NCBI GenBank assembly: GCA_020025175.1
Contig: JAHHSM010000017.1
Span: 1 to 25,396 of the forward strand
Length of the DNA stretch: 25,396 bases
Direction of reading: 5' to 3'
DNA from: Oscillospiraceae bacterium
GTDB lineage: Bacteria; Bacillota; Clostridia; Oscillospirales; Oscillospiraceae
Positions within the stretch are counted from its first letter, which is position 1, and each line of letters starts with the position of its first letter. Shown here piece by piece: positions 14,771 to 22,592 of this stretch. The notes under the pieces were generated by a model. It ran no database searches, had not been told where the DNA came from, and saw nothing but the letters and a program-made list of their open reading frames with translations. A program made the position numbers and the translations under genes.

Positions 14771-15928
14771 ATGACAAAATCTATTGCAATATTAGGTTCA
14801 ACAGGTTCTATCGGTACTCAAACACTGGATGTTGTTGACCAGTTAGGGCTTAAAGTTGTCGCTTTGGCGGCACATCATAATATTGATTTGATTGAGCGGC
14901 AGGCGCGGAAGTATCTTCCGCGTCTTGTTGTGCTTTATGATGAGGCGTGTGCAGAGGAATTACGGAAGCGTTTGTGTAATATAAATATAGAAGTACGTTC
15001 CGGAATGGATGGTTTAATTGCTGCTGCGACAGTTGAAGAGGCAGATACAGTGTTGACCGCTGTGGTAGGCATGGTTTGTTTGAAACCGACATTGGCTGCT
15101 ATTAGAAAGAAAAAGAAGATTGCACTTTCCAATAAGGAGACACTGGTGAGTGCAGGTGAGTTAGTCATGTCTGAAGCTGCAAAATACGGCGCAGAAATTG
15201 TACCGGTTGATAGTGAGCACTCCGCGATTTTTCAGTGTCTGCAGGCATGCAGAGATGAGAAGGAAATTCGCCGCTTAATATTGACTTGCTCGGGCGGCAC
15301 GTTTTATGGAAAGAAGAAAAATGAGATCTATTCTGCAACACGGGCTGAAGCGTTGAATAATCCTAACTGGAGCATGGGTGATAAGGTTACGTTGGATAGT
15401 GCTTCCTTAATGAATAAAGGGTTGGAAGTGATCGAAGCGATGCGTCTGTATCACTTGCCTTTGGAACAGGTGAGTGTTGTAGTCCATCGAGAGAGCATTA
15501 TTCATTCAATGGTCGAGTTTTGTGATGGTGCTATGTTGGCGCAATTGGGATCACACGATATGCGGCTTCAAATTCAGTATGCATTGACGCATCCGTATCG
15601 CAGACCATCGCCTGTTGAACCATTTGATCTTGTAAAGTGTGGAAGCTTTACATTCTCTGCGCCGGATATGGAGAGCTTTCCGTGTCTGGCCCTAGCAATG
15701 GAAGCTGCGCAAATCGGCGGTACTGCATGTGCTGTGCTGAATGGCGCAAATGAAGCGGCGGTCAATTTGTTTTTGAACGACAAAATTCTATTCGGTCAAA
15801 TTCCTGAATTGGTGGAACATGCTTTACATCATATAGCTGTGGTGCAGAATCCAACGCTCGAGGAGATTTTACAGGCAGATGCTGACGCACGCATCGCTGT
15901 AGAAGAAGCATATCAGCAACTCAATTAA
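14771..15928 (+). CDS. dxr: 1-deoxy-D-xylulose 5-phosphate reductoisomerase
   Basis: The second step of the MEP isoprenoid pathway, NADPH-dependent. Of the 385 residues, the NADPH loop is GSTGSIG (9-15), NKETLVSAGE lies at 121-130, the metal ligands are D147, E149 and E219, and the phosphate-site block LDSASLMNKGLE lies at 208-219. H150 and H245 correspond to the E. coli catalytic-region H153 and H257. The flexible active-site loop reads NNPNWSMG, so the position equal to E. coli H209 is Asn197. AAAGAGG at 14757-14763 sets the start. Its product route feeds UppS through IPP and DMAPP. Confidence 0.97.
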   Translation: MTKSIAILGSTGSIGTQTLDVVDQLGLKVVALAAHHNIDLIERQARKYLPRLVVLYDEACAEELRKRLCNINIEVRSGMDGLIAAATVEEADTVLTAVVGMVCLKPTLAAIRKKKKIALSNKETLVSAGELVMSEAAKYGAEIVPVDSEHSAIFQCLQACRDEKEIRRLILTCSGGTFYGKKKNEIYSATRAEALNNPNWSMGDKVTLDSASLMNKGLEVIEAMRLYHLPLEQVSVVVHRESIIHSMVEFCDGAMLAQLGSHDMRLQIQYALTHPYRRPSPVEPFDLVKCGSFTFSAPDMESFPCLALAMEAAQIGGTACAVLNGANEAAVNLFLNDKILFGQIPELVEHALHHIAVVQNPTLEEILQADADARIAVEEAYQQLN

Positions 15929-15942
15929 GGAGCTTTTGTTTC

Positions 15943-17001
15943 ATGTATATTATTGTAGCGATTCTCGTTTTTGGTGTATTGATTGCAGTACACGAATTAG
16001 GACATTTCTTGGCTGCAAAAGCATTTGGGGTACGTGTCAACGAATTTTCCATTGGAATGGGGCCAGCTATTTTACAAAAAAGAAAAGGTGAAACGGAGTA
16101 TTCCCTTCGTATTTTGCCGATTCGTGGATATTGCGCTATGGAAGGCGAAGAGGAAGGGTCTGAAGATCCGAGAGCATTAAATAATCAAGGACTTTTTCCG
16201 CGCTTTATTATTTTTGCCGCTGGTTCCTTTATGAATTTTTTGACCGGCTTTTTAATTTTGATTGCACTGTTCAGTCAGTCTGCTGCCTTTTTGACACCCA
16301 CCATTGTTGGCTTTGCTGACGGATTTGTATCCCAGGGCGAGCAGGGGCTTATGGCAGGTGATCGCATCCTGAGCATCGATGGTGAACGTATTTTCATGCA
16401 TGAAGATGTTTCTGTATTTTTAAATATGGGCAATCATGAAAGCTATGATTTTGTAGTACGGCGCAATGGAGAACGTGTTGTTTTGAATGATGTGCCGCTA
16501 TCGCCGCAAGAATACTCGAACGGCGATGGTACCAGCTCTGTTCGCTTTGGCTTGAATTTTGGTGAGACAGTGGAGGCCACACCGCTAGTAAAAGTGAAAA
16601 TGGCATGTTTGAACGCGGCAGATTTTGTCCGCATGGTTTGGTACAGTTTGAAGATGTTGGTTACAGGGCAAGTTGGTCTTTCTGATATGTCTGGTCCGGT
16701 AGGTATTGTTACAACAATTTCCGATGTAGGTCAAAATTCAGCATCAATTTTTATGGCGCTTGCCAATATTGGATATCTCACCGCACTCATTGCAATCAAT
16801 TTGGCGGTAATGAATTTGCTGCCACTGCCGGCGCTGGACGGCGGTCATATCTTTTTGATGTTTGCAACCGCTATTATCGCAAAGATCACAGGTAAAAAAG
16901 TAGATCCGAAATATGCAGGATATTTGAATTATGCAGGCTTTCTAGCATTGATGCTATTTATGCTGGTGGTTACGATGAGCGACATTACAAAGCTCTTTTG
17001 A
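15943..17001 (+). CDS. rseP: RseP/RasP family site-2 metalloprotease
   Basis: A membrane zinc protease that cuts within the bilayer, usually on anti-sigma factors or signal-peptide remnants. Of the 352 residues, the first membrane helix carries H17-E18-x2-H21 (AVHELGHFLAAK). A single PDZ domain spans about 120-205, and the third ligand is D299 in NLLPLPALDGGH. Membrane segments lie near 1-20, 87-110, 270-310 and 330-350. AAGGAG at 15927-15932 begins in the dxr stop and sets the start 10 bases later. The cdsA-dxr-rseP order is conserved across Firmicutes; the target protein is not evident here. Confidence 0.96.
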   Translation: MYIIVAILVFGVLIAVHELGHFLAAKAFGVRVNEFSIGMGPAILQKRKGETEYSLRILPIRGYCAMEGEEEGSEDPRALNNQGLFPRFIIFAAGSFMNFLTGFLILIALFSQSAAFLTPTIVGFADGFVSQGEQGLMAGDRILSIDGERIFMHEDVSVFLNMGNHESYDFVVRRNGERVVLNDVPLSPQEYSNGDGTSSVRFGLNFGETVEATPLVKVKMACLNAADFVRMVWYSLKMLVTGQVGLSDMSGPVGIVTTISDVGQNSASIFMALANIGYLTALIAINLAVMNLLPLPALDGGHIFLMFATAIIAKITGKKVDPKYAGYLNYAGFLALMLFMLVVTMSDITKLF

Positions 17002-17019
17002 TAAGAGGAGTGCATAAAA

Positions 17020-18057
17020 ATGACGAAGCAGATTCATATTGGCTCCGTTCCGGTAGGTGGGGGAGCACCTGTTGCAATTCAATCCATGTGCAATACCAAT
17101 ACTGCGGATGTTGGAGCAACAGTAGAACAGATTCGGCGTTTGGAAGAAGCTGGATGTGAGATTATTCGTGTGGCGGTGCCTGATATGGATGCCGCTCTGG
17201 CTGTGGGAAAGATTCGCTCTCAGGTTGGAATTCCGCTGGTAGCCGATATTCATTTCGATTACAAGCTTGCACTGCAATGTGTGGATTCCGGTATTGATAA
17301 GATTCGGATTAATCCCGGCAATATTGGTGTTGAGGATCGTGTAAAGGCTGTAGCAGATGCTTGTCGCAAAAATGGAATTCCCATTCGAATCGGCGTAAAT
17401 GGAGGCAGCCTTGAAAAACCGCTTTTGCGCAAGTACGGCGGTGTGACAGCGGAGGCTTTGGTAGAAAGTGCCTTTGGGCATATTGCGCTTTTGAATAAAT
17501 TTGATTTTGATGATATTTGTATTTCTGTGAAATGCTCCAGTGTGCCAACAACGATGAAGGCTTATCAGCTGCTGCATGAAAAATGTAATTATCCCCTTCA
17601 TTTGGGTGTTACAGAAGCAGGTACGCCGAAGCTCGGGATTATCAAATCTGCCATGGGAATCGGTGGCCTTCTATGCATGGGAATTGGTGATACGCTTCGT
17701 GTTACTTTAACAGCGGATCCTGTAGATGAAATCAGCGTGGCAAAAGATATTTTGAAATCTGCTGGATTGCGTCATCAAGGTGTCAATTTCATTGCATGCC
17801 CTACTTGTGGGAGAACAAAAATTGATTTGATTTCCATTGCGCATGAAGTGGAGCAGCGTTTGCAAAACTGCACCAAAAATATTACTGTGGCAGTGATGGG
17901 ATGCGTGGTGAACGGCCCAGGTGAAGCATCTGCGGCGGACGTCGGCATTGCCGGTGGTAATGGCGAGGGGCTTGTATTCCGCAAAGGCAAAATTTTACGA
18001 AAGGTCCCTCAGGAACAGTTGGTAGATGCGCTGATGGACGAAATTGAAAAAATATAA
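17020..18057 (+). CDS. ispG: 4-hydroxy-3-methylbut-2-enyl diphosphate synthase (GcpE)
   Basis: A [4Fe-4S] enzyme of the MEP pathway converting MEcPP to HMBPP. The cluster ligands are C260 and C263 (ACPTCGRTKID), C295 (MGCVVNGPGE) and E302, exactly matching the spacing of the E. coli set. The N-terminal TIM-barrel domain shows IGSVPVGGGAPVAIQSMCNT, ADIHFD and RINPGNIG. At 345 residues it is the standard two-domain bacterial form without the plant insert. AGAGGAG at 17004-17010 sets the start. With dxr it places two of the MEP steps in one operon. Confidence 0.97.
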   Translation: MTKQIHIGSVPVGGGAPVAIQSMCNTNTADVGATVEQIRRLEEAGCEIIRVAVPDMDAALAVGKIRSQVGIPLVADIHFDYKLALQCVDSGIDKIRINPGNIGVEDRVKAVADACRKNGIPIRIGVNGGSLEKPLLRKYGGVTAEALVESAFGHIALLNKFDFDDICISVKCSSVPTTMKAYQLLHEKCNYPLHLGVTEAGTPKLGIIKSAMGIGGLLCMGIGDTLRVTLTADPVDEISVAKDILKSAGLRHQGVNFIACPTCGRTKIDLISIAHEVEQRLQNCTKNITVAVMGCVVNGPGEASAADVGIAGGNGEGLVFRKGKILRKVPQEQLVDALMDEIEKI

Positions 18058-18101
18058 ATACATGAGATGGTCGCAGTTTGCGATAAGGGGTTTTGAAAGA
18101 A

Positions 18102-21100
18102 ATGAGTAAAATCATTCCCTTTTTCGATTTATTTTCGGATTATATTCCGGAACGGGATCTTCGGATACTCCTCATGGAAGTCATGATCGAAGAAGCGGTA
18201 ATTAGTAAAGAAGAACTGATCATGAGCATCAAGCTGATTTCGGAAGAAGAATTACCTGCTGGTGCGATCGAGAAAGTACAGGAGCAGCTGTGCTGCCTCT
18301 ATGGATTGAAACAAGTGCATATTGAGTACCGCATTGTTGTGCCGGAAGCCAAAAAGAAACCTGTGGCACAGGTGGAGCAGCGTCACTCTTACCGCAAGGG
18401 CAGTGCAGTATCGGCTGTATCAACGGATGAAAGCGTCATTATGGGTGGACCGATTACAGCCAATGTGGTTTCCATGTCAGGTTTAAGTTTGAAAATGCCG
18501 ACCTTTGCAGTTACAGGTCATGTTTTTGCGGAGGAAACCTATGAGACACGTAGACCCGGTGTATGGTGCATATCTTTTGACATGACAGACAACGAGGGCA
18601 GCGTTCGTGTGATCAAGTATCTTAAAGATAAAGAGATGGAGGCGATCAAGGGGAAAATCAGCGTTGGTATGTATCTTACAGTGCAGGGGAGGATGAAGTT
18701 GACGCGTGACGGCACGGATCTTCAGATGGAGCCATATAGTATTTGTACCGCTGATCATGCTGAACGTGAAGATACGGCAGAAAAGAAGCGTGTTGAACTG
18801 CATTTGCATACACGAATGTCTAATATGGATGCGTTAACGGATACGAAAAAAGCTGTAAAAACCGCAATTCGTTGGGGGCATCCAGCCATTGCAATTACAG
18901 ACCATGGTGTTGTTCAGTCTTTTCCAGATGCATCGTCAGCGGCTGGTGGGAAAATTAAGATTCTCTATGGTGTGGAAGCATATTTTGTTAATAATTTGGA
19001 TGATCGCTTGGCTGTCCACGGAAATCAGGATTGTTCATTTGACGATGAAATCGTGTGTTTTGATATTGAAACTACCGGATTAAATGTAAAGCATGAGGCC
19101 ATTACAGAGATTGGAGCTGTAGTGTTAAAGAATGGGGAGATCACTGAAACCTTCCAAACCTTTGTCAATCCTAATCGGAAACTGACACCTGAAATTATTG
19201 GCTTAACAGGTATTACGGATGCGATGCTGAAAAATGCACCGCAGCCAAAGGAGGCATTAACAGCTTTCCTTGGTTTTGTAAATGGACGTCCTTTGGCAGC
19301 GCATAATGCGGAATTTGATATTGGATTCATTCGTGAGAATTGTCGCAAAGAGGGCATTCCGTTTGCGCCGACCTATATTGATTCTTTGATTTTGGCACAG
19401 AATCTGCTTCAGGAATTAAATCATTTTAAGCTGGATGTGGTAGCAGATTATTTGAAGCTGCCGGCATTCAATCATCACCGTGCAAGCGATGATGGTGCAA
19501 CTGTTGGCTATATGCTCGTGCCGTTGTTTCAAAGACTGCGTGATCGTGGATTGTCCCACATTCAGGAAATTAATGATGAAATGCTAAAGCTGCGTCCATT
19601 AGGACGAGCAAATCGACGTCCACGTCATATGATTATTCTGGCAAAGAATAAGCTTGGTATGCATAATATGTACAAGCTGATTTCTATGGGTAATCTAAAA
19701 TATTTCAAGCGCCAGCCAATTATTCCAAAAACAGAATTGATCAAGTGGCGAGAAGGTTTGATCATTGGCGCAGCTTGCGAAGCGGGCGAATTATTTCAGG
19801 CTGTAATTGATAACAAAAGCTGGGATGAACTCAAGCGTATCGCATCTTTTTATGATTATTTGGAAATTCAGCCGTTGTGCAATAATATGTTTATGCTGCG
19901 ACAGGGCAAGGTGAAGTCAATTGAGGAGTTAAAAGAATTTAACCGAACTATTGTCCGCTTGGGCGAAGAACTTGGTAAACCTGTTGTTGCAACTGGAGAT
20001 GTCCATTTCCTCAATCCAGAAGATGAAGTATATCGTCACATTTTGTTGGCAAGCAAGAAGTTTAGTGATGCCGACGCGGGACTGCCGATTTATTTTAAGA
20101 CTACGGACGAAATGCTGAAGGAATTTTCTTATCTTGGCAAGGAAAAGGCAGAAGAAGTTGTTGTGACAAATACCAATATGATTGCTGATATGGTTGAAAC
20201 CATTGAGTTACTGCCGAAAGGAAAATTATTCCCTCCACGGCTTGAAAATTCTGAGGAAGATCTGAACCGACTTGTTTGGGACAAAGTACATGAGCTCTAT
20301 GGAGAAGACCCGCCTGCATTGATTGTGGATCGTCTTAATATTGAGCTTGGCGGTATTTTGGGTAAGTATGACGTGGTTTATATGTCTGCGCAGAAATTGG
20401 TACAACGAAGCTTGGAAAATGGCTACTTAGTTGGTTCCCGCGGATCGGTTGGTTCTTCCTTGGTGGCATATATGTCTGGAATTACAGAAGTAAATGCATT
20501 GCCTCCACATTATCGCTGCCCGAAATGCAAACATTACGAATTTGTTACGGATGGAAAATATGGCTGCGGTGCGGATATGCCGGATAAAGTTTGTCCTGAA
20601 TGCGGCACTGAATATGTAAAGGACGGTTTTGATATTCCGTTTGAAACCTTCCTCGGATTTGGCGGTGGTAAGGTTCCCGATATCGATCTGAACTTTTCAG
20701 GTGAGTATCAGGGCAGGGCACACCGTCATGCCATTGAAATGTTTGGCGAAACACAAGTGTTTCGTGCGGGAACTATTGGCACTTTAGCGGATAAAACAGC
20801 CTATGGCTATGTGCGCAAATTTCTTGAGGAACGCAACATGACTGCCTGCAGGGCAGAAGAAAATCGTTTGACACAGGGCATTGTCGGTGTGCGTCGCACA
20901 ACAGGACAGCACCCGGGTGGTCTGGTTGTCGTTCCTGACGATATGGAAATTGAAGATTTTTGCCCTGTGCAGCATCCTGCAGATGCGGCGGATAGCGATA
21001 CAGTTACAACACATTTTGAATACCATTGCATGGAAGACAATCTTCTAAAGTTGGATATGCTTGGACATGATGATCCGACGATTGTTCGTATGCTGGAGGA

Positions 21101-22112
21101 TTTGACCGGTGTGAATGCACGTGAGATTCCCTTGGATGACAAAGAAACCATGAGTATTTTTACAAAATCTGCGGTTTTAGGTTATGAGGGTGATGAAATT
21201 CTTGGACCTACCGGGGCTGTGGCAATTCCTGAGTTTAATACGCGCTTTACCCGTCAGATGCTGGAAGATACACAGCCCCAGGACTTTAACACATTGGTTC
21301 GTTTATCCGGGTTCTCGCATGGTACAGACGTGTGGTTAGGAAATGCTCGTGATTTGATTGTAGATGGTATCGCAGGCGTTAATGAGACTGTCGGATGCCG
21401 TGATGATATTATGCTTTACCTAATTTCTATGGGACTGGATCCGAAGATGAGCTTTAAAATCATGGAGTCTGTTCGTAAAGGTAAAGTGAAGAAGAATGGA
21501 TTTGAAGATGGTTGGAAAGAAGCTATGCAGGAGCATAATGTCCCTGCTTGGTATATTGATTCTCTGGCAAAAATCGGCTATCTATTCCCAAAGGCGCATG
21601 CAGTTGCGTATGTTATGATGGCGTTCCGTATTGCATGGTTTAAAGTGCATAAACCGCTGGCGTTCTATGCGGCATTCTTCTCAATTCGTGCAAAGGCGTT
21701 TGATGCAGAGTACTGCTGTGCGGGATTAGATGCAGTGAAGCAAAAATTGGTTGAAATCATGAATAATAAGGATGCATCTGCCGTTGAGCAGGATTTGGCA
21801 ACGACTTTGGAAGTATGTTATGAATTCAATCTGCGTGGCTATCATTTTGATCCAATCAATATCTATGAATCGGATGCAACGCGATTTGTGATTTGCGAAA
21901 ATGGTTTGATTCCGCCTTTTGTGGCAGTTCATGGTTTAGGTGAATCAGCAGCGGTTGCTACTGTAGAGCAGCGAAAAGGAAAGCGCTTTATTTCTGTAGA
22001 AGAATTCTCGATGTGCTGCAATAAGCTTTCAAAAACACATATTGAAAATCTTCGTGCATTGGGAGCATTTGCTGGGATGCCGGATACCAGCCAGATTTCA
22101 CTTTTTGGATAA
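18102..22112 (+). CDS. polC: DNA polymerase III alpha subunit, PolC type
   Basis: The Gram-positive replicative polymerase. From ATG 18102 (AAGGGG at 18085-18090) it has 1336 residues. In order: a short N-terminal region (1-130), an OB domain (about 130-220), a PHP domain (HLHT 234-237, TDHG 266-269), an inserted DEDD proofreading exonuclease (DIE 321-323, AAHNAEFD, HHRASDD), the palm with GSRGSVGSS (778-786), a zinc module (C806, C809, C822, C831, C834), and the catalytic PDIDLNF (859-865) followed by KLDMLGHDDPT. B. subtilis PolC has 1437 residues, and the missing length is mostly at the N-terminus. A TTG at 18093 is in frame but too near the ribosome site. It is the last gene of the pyrH unit. 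Confidence 0.98.
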   Translation: MSKIIPFFDLFSDYIPERDLRILLMEVMIEEAVISKEELIMSIKLISEEELPAGAIEKVQEQLCCLYGLKQVHIEYRIVVPEAKKKPVAQVEQRHSYRKGSAVSAVSTDESVIMGGPITANVVSMSGLSLKMPTFAVTGHVFAEETYETRRPGVWCISFDMTDNEGSVRVIKYLKDKEMEAIKGKISVGMYLTVQGRMKLTRDGTDLQMEPYSICTADHAEREDTAEKKRVELHLHTRMSNMDALTDTKKAVKTAIRWGHPAIAITDHGVVQSFPDASSAAGGKIKILYGVEAYFVNNLDDRLAVHGNQDCSFDDEIVCFDIETTGLNVKHEAITEIGAVVLKNGEITETFQTFVNPNRKLTPEIIGLTGITDAMLKNAPQPKEALTAFLGFVNGRPLAAHNAEFDIGFIRENCRKEGIPFAPTYIDSLILAQNLLQELNHFKLDVVADYLKLPAFNHHRASDDGATVGYMLVPLFQRLRDRGLSHIQEINDEMLKLRPLGRANRRPRHMIILAKNKLGMHNMYKLISMGNLKYFKRQPIIPKTELIKWREGLIIGAACEAGELFQAVIDNKSWDELKRIASFYDYLEIQPLCNNMFMLRQGKVKSIEELKEFNRTIVRLGEELGKPVVATGDVHFLNPEDEVYRHILLASKKFSDADAGLPIYFKTTDEMLKEFSYLGKEKAEEVVVTNTNMIADMVETIELLPKGKLFPPRLENSEEDLNRLVWDKVHELYGEDPPALIVDRLNIELGGILGKYDVVYMSAQKLVQRSLENGYLVGSRGSVGSSLVAYMSGITEVNALPPHYRCPKCKHYEFVTDGKYGCGADMPDKVCPECGTEYVKDGFDIPFETFLGFGGGKVPDIDLNFSGEYQGRAHRHAIEMFGETQVFRAGTIGTLADKTAYGYVRKFLEERNMTACRAEENRLTQGIVGVRRTTGQHPGGLVVVPDDMEIEDFCPVQHPADAADSDTVTTHFEYHCMEDNLLKLDMLGHDDPTIVRMLEDLTGVNAREIPLDDKETMSIFTKSAVLGYEGDEILGPTGAVAIPEFNTRFTRQMLEDTQPQDFNTLVRLSGFSHGTDVWLGNARDLIVDGIAGVNETVGCRDDIMLYLISMGLDPKMSFKIMESVRKGKVKKNGFEDGWKEAMQEHNVPAWYIDSLAKIGYLFPKAHAVAYVMMAFRIAWFKVHKPLAFYAAFFSIRAKAFDAEYCCAGLDAVKQKLVEIMNNKDASAVEQDLATTLEVCYEFNLRGYHFDPINIYESDATRFVICENGLIPPFVAVHGLGESAAVATVEQRKGKRFISVEEFSMCCNKLSKTHIENLRALGAFAGMPDTSQISLFG

Positions 22113-22168
22113 ATGTGGGTTGGAATATCAGGCGCAATAGCAGAATATGTGTTATGCGTCTGAATTTC

Positions 22169-22189
22169 TTGATTCGTTAGACGATTCAA
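22169..22189. repeat. Short hairpin after polC
   Basis: TTGATTCGT and ACGATTCAA form a 9-base stem with one T-T mismatch and a TAG loop. No T run follows on either side, so it is not a standard terminator. It lies 57 bases after the polC stop and may protect the 3' end of the message. Confidence 0.4.
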
Positions 22190-22433
22190 ATGTGCCGATA
22201 TGTGGGGGGAAGTGTATTCTCTGAAAATTAGATTTAAAAAGGAGAATTAGATAGAAATAACGGCTGACTTTCTGGTATTTCCTGTAATGCTCCCAAAGGG
22301 GATGTTGATCAGAAGATGACCATATAAAGGTGTTGCAGAATTACATCAACGGCAGTGGGAGATATAGCCGTCCAACTCGAATAAGTGAAAGAATTTGTCG
22401 ACCCGTTTACGGGTAGCAAGAATACCATGGCAT

Positions 22434-22513
22434 AAAAAATAGCCCCTTCAGGGGTCGCTTGAATCAGCAAAGCAACTAGCTGACCATTTTGCGATCCCTT
22501 GAGGGGCTTTGTT
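22434..22513 (-). terminator. Probable bidirectional terminator, main use for dnaG-rpoD
   Basis: Two 23-base arms (22436-22458 and 22491-22513) match at 18 positions plus a wobble, around a 32-base loop; the core is AGCCCCT/AGGGGCT. On the minus strand the stem is followed by a TATTTTTTATG stretch (the A run at 22434-22439 on the plus strand), as expected for an intrinsic terminator about 80 bases past the rpoD stop. On the plus strand the stem ends in CTTTGTT, so weaker termination of polC transcripts is possible. Alternative small stems compete with the long one. Confidence 0.6.
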
Positions 22514-22514
22514 C

Positions 22515-22540
22515 GCATTGAGCCCTTTCAGGGCTCATGC
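22515..22540. repeat. Hairpin GAGCCCT/AGGGCTC with flanking GCAT/ATGC
   Basis: A perfect 7-bp stem (22520-22526 with 22530-22536, TTC loop) is extended by GCAT/ATGC across one bulged T, giving 11 paired positions. There is no T run. It sits between the terminator stem and the hairpin at 22543-22563, forming a row of three hairpins downstream of rpoD. Confidence 0.6.
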
Positions 22541-22592
22541 AAGCCATCAGCTTAGCTGGTGGTCCTGACTTGTTTATTTTATAAGGCTGAGA

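Larger units (their letters stand above)
22261..22571. other. Palindrome-rich intergenic element, possible structured RNA or mobile repeat
   Basis: The right part of the 480-base gap between polC and rpoD holds no gene I can support but has dense self-complementarity. Short G/C-clamped palindromes of the type CCC(C)T-loop-AGGG(G) occur at 22291-22302, 22443-22454, 22496-22506 and 22520-22536. Others are ACCCGT/ACGGGT (22401-22414) and GCCATCAGC/GCTGGTGGT (22543-22563). Longer-range pairs are TGGTATT/AATACCA (22273-22279 with 22421-22427), GTTGAT/ATCAAC (22304 and 22345) and ACGGC/GCCGT (22349 and 22367). CTGACTT occurs at both edges (22264-22270, 22565-22571). The left part of the gap (22113-22260) holds only the hairpin at 22169 and an orphan ribosome-site-like AAAAAGGAG at 22236-22244. 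Confidence 0.5.

Noticed and set aside
22309..22518. A 69-codon minus-strand open frame inside the palindromic element
   Set aside because: It runs through the terminator stem and hairpins, and its only ribosome-like site lies inside a stem. No family is recognised. Conservation of the frame in other copies would reopen the case.
22261..22571. CRISPR array
   Set aside because: The palindromes differ in sequence and spacing, and there are no regular direct repeats with unique spacers.
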